DNA of 64,000 nt from Mastigamoeba balamuthi (Eukaryota > Evosea > Mastigamoebida > Mastigamoebidae), in assembly GCA_902651635.1 (NCBI GenBank), contig CACRSC010000077.1:74807-138806 (forward strand). The letters are read 5' to 3'. Positions 63,782 through 64,000 of the stretch are shown here, in pieces. A model generated the notes under the pieces. It was not told where the DNA came from. It did not search any database and saw nothing but the letters and a program-made list of their open reading frames with translations. Every line of letters begins with the position of its first letter. Positions within the stretch are counted from its first letter, which is position 1. Both the position numbers and the translations under genes were made by a program.

Positions 63782-64000
63782 CTACTTGTAGGAGTATGTA
63801 AGATCACGTGGCTTCCATCCCGCCTCAAACGCGAGCTCCACGTTGAGCAAATAGCGGATTTTTACCTGTACGCACGTGTAGTGTATTAGGAAAGCGCTCT
63901 TTAGAATGCTGTTGTACCCTCGAGACGTCGTACACGATGTACTCGTTGTTAGCCAGCTCGCAGTCACGTATCGCAGTCCTGCACTCGTTCCCGAGTGGCA
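63782..64000 (-). CDS. Poly(ADP-ribose) polymerase, C-terminal end, partial
   Basis: The last two exons of a PARP enter from the right edge: 63918-64000 (5' side cut off by the window end) and 63782-63865, separated by a short intron that joins in phase. The first reads PLGNECRTAIRDCELANNEY followed by IVYDVSR, matching the C-terminal catalytic segment of PARP1/PARP2-type enzymes (PLGK...NEYIVYD). The Glu of NEYIVYD is the catalytic residue of the H-Y-E triad, so a polymerase-type rather than mono-ADP-ribosyl enzyme is expected. After the splice it reads VKIRYLLNVELAFEAGWK, the last beta-strand, plus a short extra tail PRDLTYSYK. Whether BRCT, zinc-finger or WGR domains precede cannot be seen. 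Nuclear DNA-damage signalling is the family role. Confidence 0.85.
   Translation of the reverse strand, partial: CHSGTSAGLRYVTASWLTTSTSCTTSRGYNSILKSAFLIHYTCVQVKIRYLLNVELAFEAGWKPRDLTYSYK

Overview
This is nuclear DNA of an unidentified unicellular eukaryote. The evidence is spliced genes with short GT-AG introns, eukaryote-only proteins (CNOT1, RPAP3, CDC14, OST4, LMBRD2, NSUN5, PARP) and one pol III tRNA gene. Exons are very GC-rich, introns are mostly about 50-220 nt with donors often reading GTGCG or GTGAG, and genes lie close together on both strands. The combination points to a GC-rich protist, but I could not fix the lineage from sequence alone. Two single n bases (22860 and 50474) show that this is a draft scaffold.

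Layout. 1-20 kb is a compact host-gene island: an unrecognised gene running off the left edge (-), CDC14 phosphatase (+), a type IIC P-type ATPase (-), an alpha/beta hydrolase (-), NSUN5/Rcm1 rRNA methyltransferase (+), a GT8 glycosyltransferase (-), the 48-residue OST4 (-), a small unknown ORF (+), a 2.9 kb AT-rich gap, then LMBRD2 (+). 20-27.7 kb is a repeat block. A roughly 2.5 kb sequence occurs twice around the n at 22860, and the second copy runs into a DDE DNA transposon (PF13359-like) with a head-to-head accessory gene and arrays of short subterminal motifs.

27.8-42 kb carries three very large multidomain genes: a GBP/atlastin-like GTPase with a glycine-rich middle (-), a Sel1-repeat protein (+), and an ankyrin/zinc/calpain protease (-). 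The first two share a 439 bp head-to-head promoter. This trio is the most unusual content of the window and resembles large signalling or defence-type proteins, although that role is inference.

42.7-55.5 kb is again housekeeping: CNOT1 scaffold of the CCR4-NOT deadenylase (+), an unrecognised Cys-rich protein (+), the RPAP3 co-chaperone (-) and tRNA-Ser(AGA). 55.5-63.7 kb is AT-rich and filled with decayed DNA-transposon remains, including a piggyBac-like transposase, an unassigned element with inverted copies, and clusters of GTGTAGCAG-like short palindromes. The last 220 bp hold the C-terminal exons of a PARP (-), including the catalytic glutamate motif.
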